Shown: positions 1 to 6,558 of the stretch, piece after piece | Layout of the letters: every line of letters starts with the position of its first letter | Position numbering within the stretch: position 1 is the stretch's first letter | Translations under genes and position numbers: made by a program | The notes under the pieces: generated by a model | Seen by the model: only the letters and a program-made list of their open reading frames with translations | The model's database searches: none | What the model was told of the DNA's origin: nothing | Source of the DNA: an uncultured bacterium | GTDB taxonomy: Bacteria > Patescibacteriota > Minisyncoccia > Phycocordibacterales > UBA918 | Reading direction: 5' to 3' | Length of the DNA: 7,562 nucleotides | NCBI GenBank assembly: GCA_903839715.1 | Contig: CAIMDH010000035.1 | Coordinates: 1-7,562 of the forward strand

Positions 1-1750
1 TAGTTTCGATCTCAGTGAGTAGGTGATTACCTAAGACATGTAAATCGATTTGCTTTGCTTCACCATTGCGGTCTTCAATAGTAACATTTTTGGCTTCAAC
101 TTCTTTATCTCCAATCACAATGAAGTACGGAATCTTGGCTTGCTTAGCGGCGCGGATTTTCTTACCCATCGAATCGTTGCTGTCATCAAGCTGTACTCGA
201 ATACCGACAGCCTTAAGTGCATGATAGACCTGCTCAGCATACGCATGATGCACATCTGCTACAGGGATAATATGCACTTGTTCGGGAGCGAGCCAGAGTG
301 GGAAGTTGCCGCCAAGATGCTCGATAAGCACTGCACTAAAGCGCTCAATAGAACCCATGATGGCGCAGTGAATCATTACTACTCGTTCCTTTTCGCCCTT
401 CTCATTGATACACGTGAGGTCAAAACGTTCTGGTAGATTCATATCCAGTTGGATAGTTGCTACCTGGTGCTCTCGACCAAGTGAGTCTTTGGCCATAAAG
501 TCGAGTTTTGGTCCGTACATCGCTGCTTCACCTTCTGCTTCAAAGTAGTTGGCGTTGTGTGCTTTGGCTATTTCTCGGAGAGCATCTTCGGCTTTTTGCC
601 AAGTTTCTCTTGTACCAAGATATTGTTCAAATTTGTTTGGGTCATGGAGTGATAGGCGTACTCGCATGTCATTAAATCCAAAAGTTCCGTAAAAAGTAGT
701 AATGATATCCCAAACACGATCAAACTCCTCCTTTATCTGTGAGTGTCGACAAAATACATGAGCATCATCTTGAGTAATAGAGAGTACTCGAGTAAGACCG
801 CCGAGTTCGCCAGACTGTTCGTCACGATAGACCATAGTGGTCTCAGCGTAGCGTTGAGGCATGTCGCGGTAACTGTGTGGATGACGGTCAAAAATTTGGG
901 TGTGATGAGGGCAGTTCATTGGCTTAAGGGCATACTCTTTACCTTCACGAGTAGTGATACGGAAGAGTTCATCTGCAAACTTATCCCAGTGACCAGAGGT
1001 GACATAAAGATCTTTTTTGGTGATGTGAGGAATAGTGACACGTTGGTAGCCGTGCTTTTCTCGTAGTTGCCAGATATATGAATCGAGCAGATGACGAATC
1101 AAAGTTCCTTTCGGGGTCCAGAGCGGGAGACCGGCGCCAACGAGTTCAGAAAAGGTGAATAGGTCGTGCTCCTTACCAAGTTTGCGGTGGTCGCGTTTTT
1201 TGGCTTCTTCAAGTTGTAATAGATATGCATCAAGTTCCACTTTGGTTTCAAAGGCGAGACCATAGATGCGTGAGAGCATCGGGTTTTTCTCATCGCCGCG
1301 CCAGTAGGCACCGGCCACTTTGTCGAGCTTAAAACTTTCAGTATCGATTTCAGCTGAAGGGTTTTCACTGTGTCCACCTCGACACAGGTCAGTAAATTCA
1401 CTTTTACCGGCACCACAAGTGTAGAGGGTGATTACTTCACCACGAGCGGCAATCTCTTCAATGAGCTCTAGTTTGTATGGATTGCCCGCAAAAAATGCGC
1501 GGGCTTCTTCTATTGTTACCTCGCGGTGTGACCAGGTGGTCCAGGTATTCAGAAGTTTCTTCATAGCTTTCTGAATATCCTTGAGACCATCATCGCCGAG
1601 GGTGGCGCCGTCAGAAAAATCTACATCATAATAAAAGCCGGTTTCGATAGCGGGTCCAAGAGTGAGTTTGGCGTGTGGGTACGAATCGACAATTGCTTTA
1701 GCCATTAGGTGGGCTAGGGTATGACGCTTTTGCTCTAAGTTTTGTGACAT
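1..1750 (-). CDS. thrS: Threonyl-tRNA synthetase, TGS-less, C-terminus cut by window edge
   Basis: Class II synthetase that charges tRNA-Thr with threonine in the cytoplasm. 583 codons are visible with no stop; the C-terminal domain is nearly complete, so probably only a few residues are missing. Domain order: editing domain from the very N-terminus (H10-TLA-H14 and C123-RGG-H127, the HxxxH and CxxxH editing motifs), catalytic core (TSGHW motif 1 region; YRDEQSGEL motif 2; GSIERF motif 3), then the anticodon-binding domain (LAPEQVHIIPV, DDSNDSMGKKIR). The three zinc ligands match C280 (KPMNCPHH), H331 (DDAHVFC) and H461 (MIHCAI), with spacing close to the E. coli enzyme. The ~60-residue N-terminal TGS domain is absent. 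Start chosen because the frame upstream is closed after 13 codons with no alternative start. No Shine-Dalgarno is seen. Expression is probably governed by the upstream T-box. Frame checked across all motifs; no disruption. Confidence 0.97.
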   Translation of the reverse strand, partial: MSQNLEQKRHTLAHLMAKAIVDSYPHAKLTLGPAIETGFYYDVDFSDGATLGDDGLKDIQKAMKKLLNTWTTWSHREVTIEEARAFFAGNPYKLELIEEIAARGEVITLYTCGAGKSEFTDLCRGGHSENPSAEIDTESFKLDKVAGAYWRGDEKNPMLSRIYGLAFETKVELDAYLLQLEEAKKRDHRKLGKEHDLFTFSELVGAGLPLWTPKGTLIRHLLDSYIWQLREKHGYQRVTIPHITKKDLYVTSGHWDKFADELFRITTREGKEYALKPMNCPHHTQIFDRHPHSYRDMPQRYAETTMVYRDEQSGELGGLTRVLSITQDDAHVFCRHSQIKEEFDRVWDIITTFYGTFGFNDMRVRLSLHDPNKFEQYLGTRETWQKAEDALREIAKAHNANYFEAEGEAAMYGPKLDFMAKDSLGREHQVATIQLDMNLPERFDLTCINEKGEKERVVMIHCAIMGSIERFSAVLIEHLGGNFPLWLAPEQVHIIPVADVHHAYAEQVYHALKAVGIRVQLDDSNDSMGKKIRAAKQAKIPYFIVIGDKEVEAKNVTIEDRNGEAKQIDLHVLGNHLLTEIET

Positions 1751-1758
1751 ATAGTGTG

Positions 1759-1878
1759 CGGTTGTTGTGATGAGTGTCTCGCTTTGTTACGGAGCCTTAG
1801 TGTCAAACTCATCGTACTACTCGTACGCCTCGTCTGCCACCTCTCCGTGCCTCGCGATACATCTCACCACAACAACCG
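1759..1878. repeat. 120-bp imperfect palindrome in the thrS leader
   Basis: The outer arms are a perfect 11-bp inverted repeat (CGGTTGTTGTG at 1759-1769, its complement at 1868-1878). Pairing continues inward with small bulges (TGAG, TGT, TCGC, ACGGAG blocks) to a central CGTAC/GTACG stem near 1814-1828. It fills almost all of the space between the T-box terminator and the thrS start codon, so it is transcribed on every read-through mRNA; the hairpin would end 8 nt before the AUG. No target-site duplication is visible at its edges. It could be a small mobile fold-back element, an RNase III target or a translational control hairpin; the sequence does not decide. Confidence 0.75.
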
Positions 1879-1903
1879 AAATGATTAACCAATAATAGGA
1901 ACG

Positions 1904-1953
1904 AAAAAACGTCCGAGCAAAAATATGACAAAGTCATATTTTTGCTCGGACGT
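1904..1953 (-). terminator. Intrinsic terminator of the T-box riboswitch
   Basis: On the minus strand a perfect 21-bp stem (1953-1933 with 1929-1909) closes a 3-nt UUU loop and is followed by a run of six T (1909-1904; the first T is the last base of the stem). The 5' arm contains CCGAGC (1949-1944), which is the partner of the antiterminator strand GCTCGG (1984-1979). The two structures therefore cannot coexist. This is the regulated terminator that stops thrS transcription when tRNA-Thr is charged. Confidence 0.95.
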
Positions 1954-2100
1954 ATCTCAAAACGAGACCGCGGTTCCACCGAGCTTCTGCCGGTACTGGC
2001 AGCGCTTGATTATCAGATTAGGGAAGTAGTTCCGTCCCTATACCCCAATTGATTGGGGTATAGGGACTGATGTTTGGTAGACACCACAATTTCTGAAAGT
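1904..2100 (-). promoter_or_regulatory. T-box riboswitch controlling thrS
   Basis: A transcriptional T-box leader that should sense uncharged tRNA-Thr. Seen directly, 5' to 3' on the minus strand: a basal stem TCAGA/TCTGA (2096-2092 with 2017-2013); a long stem-loop at 2067-2034; a candidate specifier ACT followed by A at 2030-2027; a small stem III CTGCC/GGCAG (2002-1987); the T-box GGTGGAACCGCGG (1980-1968); and the terminator. The antiterminator is textbook: helix A1 GCUCGG/CCGAGC, 7-nt bulge UGGAACC, then helix A2 through GCGGUCUC/GAGAUACGU. The UGGA in the bulge predicts a tRNA-Thr ending in UCCA (U73). Only about 12 nt separate stem I from stem III, so stem II and the IIA/B pseudoknot are missing. 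The specifier assignment is less certain than the antiterminator. Confidence 0.93.
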
Positions 2101-2106
2101 AACTAT

Positions 2107-2135
2107 ATCCTAGCTGAGGGGAGAGGATTGGTCAA
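2107..2135 (-). promoter_or_regulatory. Probable promoter for the T-box/thrS transcript
   Basis: On the minus strand TTGACC (2135-2130) lies 17 nt before TAGGAT (2112-2107), in the short gap between the dnaE stop and the first T-box stem. An overlapping TATAGT (2108-2103) is a second -10 candidate, but it sits 22 nt from the TTGACC. Transcription would begin near 2100, just upstream of the basal stem. No terminator is visible after dnaE, so dnaE read-through may also enter the T-box. Confidence 0.6.
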
Positions 2136-2168
2136 CTTAAGACTTGTTTGGCTGTGTAAACTTTGAGG

Positions 2169-5100
2169 CTAGACGTCAGTTGGTGCTGCTAAACGCTTGG
2201 CTTTATCAAGCATAATGCTTGGTTCGTCGTTGCGAATGGAGAGTTTGCCTTTTACTACTATACAGGTGCCGGGGACGAGCAAATCTTTAACTTCAATGTA
2301 GGTCTTAGGGAAGACTACCATTTCAAGCATATCCTTTTTATCCACCAGCGCCACAAAGGCCATACGGTCGCCTTTTTTGGTCAGGAGCTCACGAACGGTA
2401 CCAATCATACCCACAGTCACGAGCTCACCCTTGTAGCGTGAAATCGCCAATTCCTCCTTATTGACTACGGCTTGTTTTATTTCATGCAGCTTTGGACGTT
2501 TCTCAATATCGGCCTCAAATTCATCAAGCGGATGACCAGAGACGTAGACACCAAGTAAGTCTTTTTCCCAAATGAGTTTTTGGATTTTTGCCGCTGGTTC
2601 CGCTGCCGCTAGCTTAAGTGTATGAGAAGTACCACCACCCATACCAAAGAGAGATTCTTGGGCGGAGGCTTTTTCAGCCACTTGCTCTTTGTTGAAGATG
2701 AGTAGAGTTTCGATATTGGCGAGCATGTGGCCACGTTCACCAAAAGTATCGAGTGCACCAGTAACAATAAGGGCCTCTAGGGATTTTTTATTGAGATTGC
2801 GGTCATGAATACGGGAGAGGAATTCAGCGAGGGAAGTGAACGGTCCGTTTTTCTTGCGCTCCGTAATAATGGCTTCAGAAATACCTTCACCAAAGTTTTT
2901 GATGGTAGTGAGACCAAAACGGATAGTGTTTTTGCCGGGCACTACAGAGAAGTCGCCAAACGATTCGTTGATGTCCGGGGGCAGTACTGTCACGCCCATG
3001 CGTTCACATTCGTGAATGATTTCATAAATCTTATCTGTATCGCCGGAGTCAGCAGTTAGGACAGCTGACATGTACTCAACCGGGAAGTTGGCCTTCATGT
3101 AGGCGGTCTGGTAGGCGACTCGTCCATAGGAAGCAGCGTGCGCTTTGTTGAATCCATAGGCAGCAAAAGGTTCAATGAGGAGCCAGAGTTTATCACCAAT
3201 ATGCGCTGGCAGGTTACCAAATTCTTTAAAGCCCTGCATGAGTTTATCTTTTTCAGCGGCCATTACTTCGGGAATTTTCTTACCCATCGCTTTACGAAGC
3301 ATGTCGGCTTCGAGCCAAGAGTAGCCGGCAAGCTCGCGCGCAATTGTCATAACATCGTCTTGGTAGGTGATAACACCATAAGATACTTCGAGGATAGGTT
3401 TGAGTCTTGGATCAAGGTACGACACTAGTGCAGGATCGTGTTTACGTTCGATGTATTGCGGAATAGACTCCATTGGTCCTGGACGATAAAGTGCTACCAT
3501 CGCGTTGATGTCATGAATAGTAGAAGGCTTGAGTTGTTTAAGGAAAGCCGTCATACCAGAACCATTTAACTGAAAGAGCCCCATGGTCTCTCCCTTGGCT
3601 AGGATATTAAAAGTCTTCGGATCAGCCAGGGGAATGTTTTCAATATCAATATCCACATCGTGAATTTTCTTCACACGTTTTACGGCGTCTGCCAAAATGG
3701 CGAGGTTTTTGATTCCAAGAAAGTCGAACTTAAGTAGTCCTACTCCATCTTCTCCAACTGACTTCATTTCGTATTGGGTGATGAATTTGCCAGTTTTCGG
3801 GTCGGGTTGGATTGGGACAAATTGATTGAGAGGTGTAGGAGCGATTACTACACCAGCGGCGTGGACACCAAGGTGCCGTACTCGTCCTTCGATTTGCTTG
3901 GCTAGATCAATGACCTCTCGTGCCTCGCTATCTTTTTTGTAGAGATCGGCTAGATCAGGTTCGATTTCGAGAGCTTTCTTTAGTGTCATCGGGAAGCCTT
4001 GGCTACCCATCGGTACGAGTTTGGCGATACGATCACCAGTAGAATAGGGGTGGCCAAGAGCGCGTGCTACGTCACGCACGGCAGCCCGCGCCATCATCGT
4101 ACCGAAGGTACCAATCTGTGCTACTTTGTCTGCGCCATATTTACTCTTCGCATACTCGATAATTTCATCACGCCGATTATCAGCGTAGTCCATGTCGATG
4201 TCGGGAGCGGACGGTCGTTCCGGATTGAGGAAGCGTTCAAAGGGAAGTTTGTATTCAATCGGGTTTACATTCGTAATACCTAGTACATAGGTAGTGAGGG
4301 AGCCTGCTACTGATCCTCGAATGGTGGTAAGAATGCCCCGCTCGCGTGACTCACGTAATAGGTCACCAACGACGAGGAAATATTTGGCGTAGCCTTTGGT
4401 ACTGATGACCTCGAGTTCGTAATCAAGACGCTTTTTTACCACTTCATCATCGAGCGATAATCCACGCCAGGCTACTCCCGCATAGGCGGTATCGCGTAGT
4501 TCGTCGTCAGGATTTTTGCCACTAGCTATTTCGTAGTCAGGGAAATACCAATGTGTTCCGATTTCGATTTCAACTGTGCATTCGTTTGCAATCTTGATGG
4601 TGTTTGTAAGAGCGTCTGGAGTGTCTTTAAAATACTCGGCAGCCTGAGCTTGGGTGATAAATGAAAAGTCTTCTTCACGCTCAGACTCGGCACTAATATC
4701 GACAATGCCACCGCTCTGTATTTTTATCATCACTTCACGAGCAACACGGTCTGAGGGTTTGAGATAGTAGACGTCATGTGCCGCTACTAGTGGTGTGTTG
4801 GTCTCGCGCGCGAGGGCAATGATGTTCTGTTGTAGGGTTTGGTGGTCGAGTATTTCTGGATGGTGAGTAATTTCTAAATAGCAATCATCACCAAACTGTT
4901 CTTTATACCAGGTGAGTTTTTTCTTGGCGTATGCGATGTCACCATCTTTAAGAGCGCGAGCCACTTCGCCGGCGAAAGACGGAATAATACACACTAGACC
5001 AGTTTTGTGTGCGGCCAGTAGCTCTTCATCAAGGCGAGGCTTGTAGTAAAAACCCTCGAGGTTGGAGAGGGTGACAAGCTGTATCAGATTTTGGTATCCA

Positions 5101-5411
5101 ACAAAATTTTTTGCGAGTAGTACAACCCGAGCCCGGGGTTTATCAATAGGGTCTTTGTCGTGACGAGTACGAGGAGCAAGGTGGGCATCGATACCAATGA
5201 TAGGTTTGATACCTTCCTTCTTGCATGCCTTCATAAAATCAATAGCACCATAGAGGGCACCATTGTCGGTGATGGCGAGCGCAGTCTGGCCGTCGGCTTT
5301 GGCCGCAGCTGCTAATTCCTTTGGGGTAGGCAGGGCATTCAAGAGAGAGTAGTGACTGTGGACGTGGAGGTGGGCGAAGATAGGGGGTGTGGTGGTGGCA
5401 GGTTCTGACAT
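2169..5411 (-). CDS. dnaE: DNA polymerase III subunit alpha (DnaE type)
   Basis: Replicative DNA polymerase catalytic subunit, 1080 aa. Order: PHP domain (from about residue 11, HLHVHS), palm with the catalytic aspartates D406 and D408 (PDIDMD) and D563 (KFDFLG), fingers (LYRPGPMESIPQY; FNKAHAASYGRVAY), helix-hairpin-helix region (FGLTTIKNFGEGI), a clamp-binding peptide QESLF at 918-922, and an OB fold that ends almost at the C-terminus. Several PHP metal-ligand positions are changed (N25, N50, Y in DVYY), so this domain is probably inactive. The separate tau-binding domain of E. coli alpha seems absent. The start at 5411 is preferred over the upstream in-frame ATG at 5522. The family homology begins here, a -10 box lies just upstream, and the extra 37 residues would be encoded by an intergenic palindrome. 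No Shine-Dalgarno is present. Stop is TAG. Confidence 0.98.
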   Translation of the reverse strand: MSEPATTTPPIFAHLHVHSHYSLLNALPTPKELAAAAKADGQTALAITDNGALYGAIDFMKACKKEGIKPIIGIDAHLAPRTRHDKDPIDKPRARVVLLAKNFVGYQNLIQLVTLSNLEGFYYKPRLDEELLAAHKTGLVCIIPSFAGEVARALKDGDIAYAKKKLTWYKEQFGDDCYLEITHHPEILDHQTLQQNIIALARETNTPLVAAHDVYYLKPSDRVAREVMIKIQSGGIVDISAESEREEDFSFITQAQAAEYFKDTPDALTNTIKIANECTVEIEIGTHWYFPDYEIASGKNPDDELRDTAYAGVAWRGLSLDDEVVKKRLDYELEVISTKGYAKYFLVVGDLLRESRERGILTTIRGSVAGSLTTYVLGITNVNPIEYKLPFERFLNPERPSAPDIDMDYADNRRDEIIEYAKSKYGADKVAQIGTFGTMMARAAVRDVARALGHPYSTGDRIAKLVPMGSQGFPMTLKKALEIEPDLADLYKKDSEAREVIDLAKQIEGRVRHLGVHAAGVVIAPTPLNQFVPIQPDPKTGKFITQYEMKSVGEDGVGLLKFDFLGIKNLAILADAVKRVKKIHDVDIDIENIPLADPKTFNILAKGETMGLFQLNGSGMTAFLKQLKPSTIHDINAMVALYRPGPMESIPQYIERKHDPALVSYLDPRLKPILEVSYGVITYQDDVMTIARELAGYSWLEADMLRKAMGKKIPEVMAAEKDKLMQGFKEFGNLPAHIGDKLWLLIEPFAAYGFNKAHAASYGRVAYQTAYMKANFPVEYMSAVLTADSGDTDKIYEIIHECERMGVTVLPPDINESFGDFSVVPGKNTIRFGLTTIKNFGEGISEAIITERKKNGPFTSLAEFLSRIHDRNLNKKSLEALIVTGALDTFGERGHMLANIETLLIFNKEQVAEKASAQESLFGMGGGTSHTLKLAAAEPAAKIQKLIWEKDLLGVYVSGHPLDEFEADIEKRPKLHEIKQAVVNKEELAISRYKGELVTVGMIGTVRELLTKKGDRMAFVALVDKKDMLEMVVFPKTYIEVKDLLVPGTCIVVKGKLSIRNDEPSIMLDKAKRLAAPTDV

Positions 5412-5417
5412 GGGACT

Positions 5418-5446
5418 ACTATAACATCCGCTCGCCCTGCCGCCAA
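5418..5446 (-). promoter_or_regulatory. dnaE promoter, leaderless type
   Basis: On the minus strand TTGGCG (5446-5441), a 17-nt spacer and TATAGT (5423-5418) preceded by TGT form a good sigma-70-like promoter with an extended -10. Only 6 nt separate the -10 box from the ATG at 5411, so the predicted transcript starts at or within a base or two of the start codon. The -35 box lies in the outer arm of the 153-bp palindrome. Confidence 0.7.
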
Positions 5447-5589
5447 AACAGCAGAATGCTCCACGGTCTTTCTTTGTATAGTCGTATGTTTTGTCAAAAA
5501 TCACAAAACTCGCTTCGCTCAAACAGTTGTGATTTTTGAAACTTACTCCTTACAAAGAAGACCCTTCCGCAATGCTGTTTCAGCGGCAG
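5437..5589. repeat. 153-bp imperfect palindrome between dnaE and rnhB
   Basis: Left arm 5437-5506 and right arm 5527-5589 pair over nearly their whole length. Matching blocks from outside in are CTGCCGC, AAACAGCA, GGTC, TTCTTTGTA, GTTT and the perfect 12-bp CAAAAATCACAA/TTGTGATTTTTG, with a 20-nt loop (5507-5526). Small bulges make the left arm about 7 nt longer. It lies between two divergent promoters, so neither flanking gene should transcribe it. Candidates are a MITE-like fold-back element, a structured small RNA or a bidirectional insulator/terminator. Confidence 0.8.
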
Positions 5590-5694
5590 AGCTCGCTCCT
5601 TGGTGGGAAAAAACTCGCTGCTCAAACAGGACTGCTCTGCCTAGGAACTCTCCTAAGCAACATCTTTTTTTAGCGGCGGGCTCGCTCCTTGGTG
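5505..5694. repeat. Diverged tandem duplication (units 5505-5605 and 5610-5694)
   Basis: Both units begin with the same motif: AAAACTCGCT, then GCTCAAACAG, with TC inserted in the first copy (5505-5526 and 5610-5629). Both end with AGCGGC, two or three variable bases, then GCTCGCTCCTTGGTG (5582-5605 and 5672-5694). The interiors are diverged and differ in length. In each unit the starting motif lies in the loop of an unrelated inverted repeat: CAAAAATCACAA arms in the first, GGCAGAGC/GCTCTGCC (5585-5592, 5634-5641) in the second. The second unit ends 6 nt before the rnhB extended -10 element. Confidence 0.75.
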
Positions 5695-5700
5695 TTTTAT

Positions 5701-5709
5701 TGGTATACT
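5701..5709 (+). promoter_or_regulatory. Extended -10 promoter of rnhB
   Basis: TGGTATACT is a near-perfect extended -10 element (TGn plus TATACT). No convincing -35 hexamer is found 16-18 nt upstream, where the end of the second direct-repeat unit lies. The expected start near 5716 leaves a leader of about 5 nt before the ATG at 5721, so the transcript is nearly leaderless. Confidence 0.65.
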
Positions 5710-5720
5710 CGGGGTACTTT

Positions 5721-6347
5721 ATGAAAAAGACTAGGTACATTATTGGTATCGATGAGGCGGGGCGGGGGCCACTGGCTGGGCCGGTGGCAGTAGGAGTGGT
5801 GCTGGTACCGGTCGGCTTTGATTGGAGACTGGTGCCGGGAGTGGGTGATAGTAAGGCCTTGAGTGAGAAAAAACGGGAGGCGGTGCATAGGGTGGCCGAA
5901 ACAGTAGCTGTAGAGAACGGAATTATTGCTACGGTTATTTTTAAGAAAGCGAAGGAGATAGATGCGCGGGGTATTGCAGTAGTAATCCGTGAAGCTTTGG
6001 CCGAGGGTTTACATGAAGTCCTGGATCGGTCCGGAGCGAAGCCTGGGGACTGCCTTGTCCTGCTTGACGGGGGCTTGAAGGCACCGGGGTATTTTTTGCA
6101 ACAGGAGACAATTATCAAAGGTGACAGCAAAGAGGCGGTGATTGGTTTGGCGTCGATTTATGCCAAAGTGACACGTGATGCGTACATGGTCAAACTGGCA
6201 AAAAAGCCCGATTACGCAACATACGACCTAGCAACCCATAAAGGGTATGGAACCGCAAAGCACCGTGCCGCTATTACTAAATATGGTCTTTCCAAAGAAC
6301 ATCGGGCAAGTTTTTGCAAAAATTGTTTGAAATATAGAGTGGCTTAG
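5721..6347 (+). CDS. rnhB: Ribonuclease HII
   Basis: Endonuclease that cuts the RNA strand of RNA-DNA hybrids and acts 5' of single ribonucleotides embedded in DNA; cytoplasmic, used in primer removal and ribonucleotide excision repair. 208 aa, normal for the family. Motifs: IGIDEAGRGPLAGPV with D11 and E12, DSKALSEKKR at 43-52, LLDGG with D116, IKGDSK with D135, ASIYAKVTRD at 144-153 and the C-terminal HKGYGTAKHRAAI and HRASFC block. All four expected carboxylates are present, so it should be active. The start is fixed by the family N-terminus (MKKTRYIIGIDEAGRG) and by the -10 element 11 nt upstream; the frame is open further upstream but runs through intergenic repeats. No Shine-Dalgarno. 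Transcribed divergently from dnaE, with which it shares a replication role. Confidence 0.97.
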   Translation: MKKTRYIIGIDEAGRGPLAGPVAVGVVLVPVGFDWRLVPGVGDSKALSEKKREAVHRVAETVAVENGIIATVIFKKAKEIDARGIAVVIREALAEGLHEVLDRSGAKPGDCLVLLDGGLKAPGYFLQQETIIKGDSKEAVIGLASIYAKVTRDAYMVKLAKKPDYATYDLATHKGYGTAKHRAAITKYGLSKEHRASFCKNCLKYRVA

Positions 6348-6367
6348 AGCACTAATTAGGGTAGTCA

Positions 6368-6455
6368 AGAAGCACCGCCAGGCCATTTGCTTGCCTCCGC
6401 AGCGACAATGATCCGGAGCGAGGACCAGGTAAGTAAATGGCCTGGCGGTGCTTCT
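6368..6455. repeat. 88-bp palindrome with 21-bp perfect arms
   Basis: Arms 6368-6388 and 6435-6455 are perfectly complementary over 21 bp. As plus-strand RNA the stem extends inward through two G-U pairs to 29 bp (6368-6396 with 6427-6455), leaving a 30-nt loop that can itself pair CTCCG with CGGAG. It begins 20 nt after the rnhB stop and ends 66 nt before the rpmF promoter. No U tract follows on either strand, so it is not a standard intrinsic terminator. It may stabilise the rnhB 3' end, be an RNase III site or be a mobile palindromic repeat. Nothing else is recognisable in the 211-bp rnhB-rpmF gap apart from the rpmF promoter. Confidence 0.85.
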
Positions 6456-6521
6456 GCTCGGTGCTACTGCTAAGAGTGGATACGTGCCGGTACGTCAAAT
6501 CATAGAAAAGCACGAAACTAG

Positions 6522-6549
6522 TTGCGTTTTTGTGTGGATTTGGTATAGT
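6522..6549 (+). promoter_or_regulatory. rpmF promoter, near-leaderless
   Basis: TTGCGT (6522-6527), 16-nt spacer, then TATAGT (6544-6549) preceded by TGG, giving an extended -10 element. The ATG follows after 9 nt, so a start near 6556 would leave a leader of about 3 nt. The -10 sequence is almost the same as the one before rnhB. Confidence 0.65.
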
Positions 6550-6558
6550 TGCCCCACT

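Noticed and set aside
50..436. Plus-strand open frame opposite thrS
   Set aside because: Shadow of the thrS reading frame, which has conserved motifs throughout this stretch.
1809..1862. 17-codon Arg-rich minus-strand ORF as a thrS leader peptide
   Set aside because: It lies in the palindrome, contains no Thr run for attenuation, lacks a ribosome binding site at proper spacing, and control is already explained by the T-box.
1759..1878. Integron attC-like site
   Set aside because: It is a fold-back of suitable size, but the paired RYYYAAC/GTTRRRY core sites were not found and there is no integrase or cassette gene nearby.
5412..5522. Longer dnaE start at 5522 adding 37 residues
   Set aside because: The extra stretch lies in the intergenic palindrome, has no resemblance to DnaE, and is downstream of no promoter that would include it; the TATAGT box just before 5411 supports the shorter form.
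5505..5694. CRISPR array
   Set aside because: Only two copies of each repeat, unequal spacing and duplicated flanks; no further repeat or cas gene.
5529..5720. Upstream in-frame extension of rnhB
   Set aside because: It runs through the palindrome and direct repeats, and RNase HII homology begins at 5721 just after the -10 element.
5543..6130. 195-residue open frame on the minus strand opposite rnhB
   Set aside because: It is antisense to a clear rnhB with all catalytic residues, has low-complexity Ser/Pro/Thr content and no recognisable family.
6368..6455. Standard intrinsic terminator for rnhB
   Set aside because: No T run follows the stem on either strand, and the stem and loop are far larger than usual.
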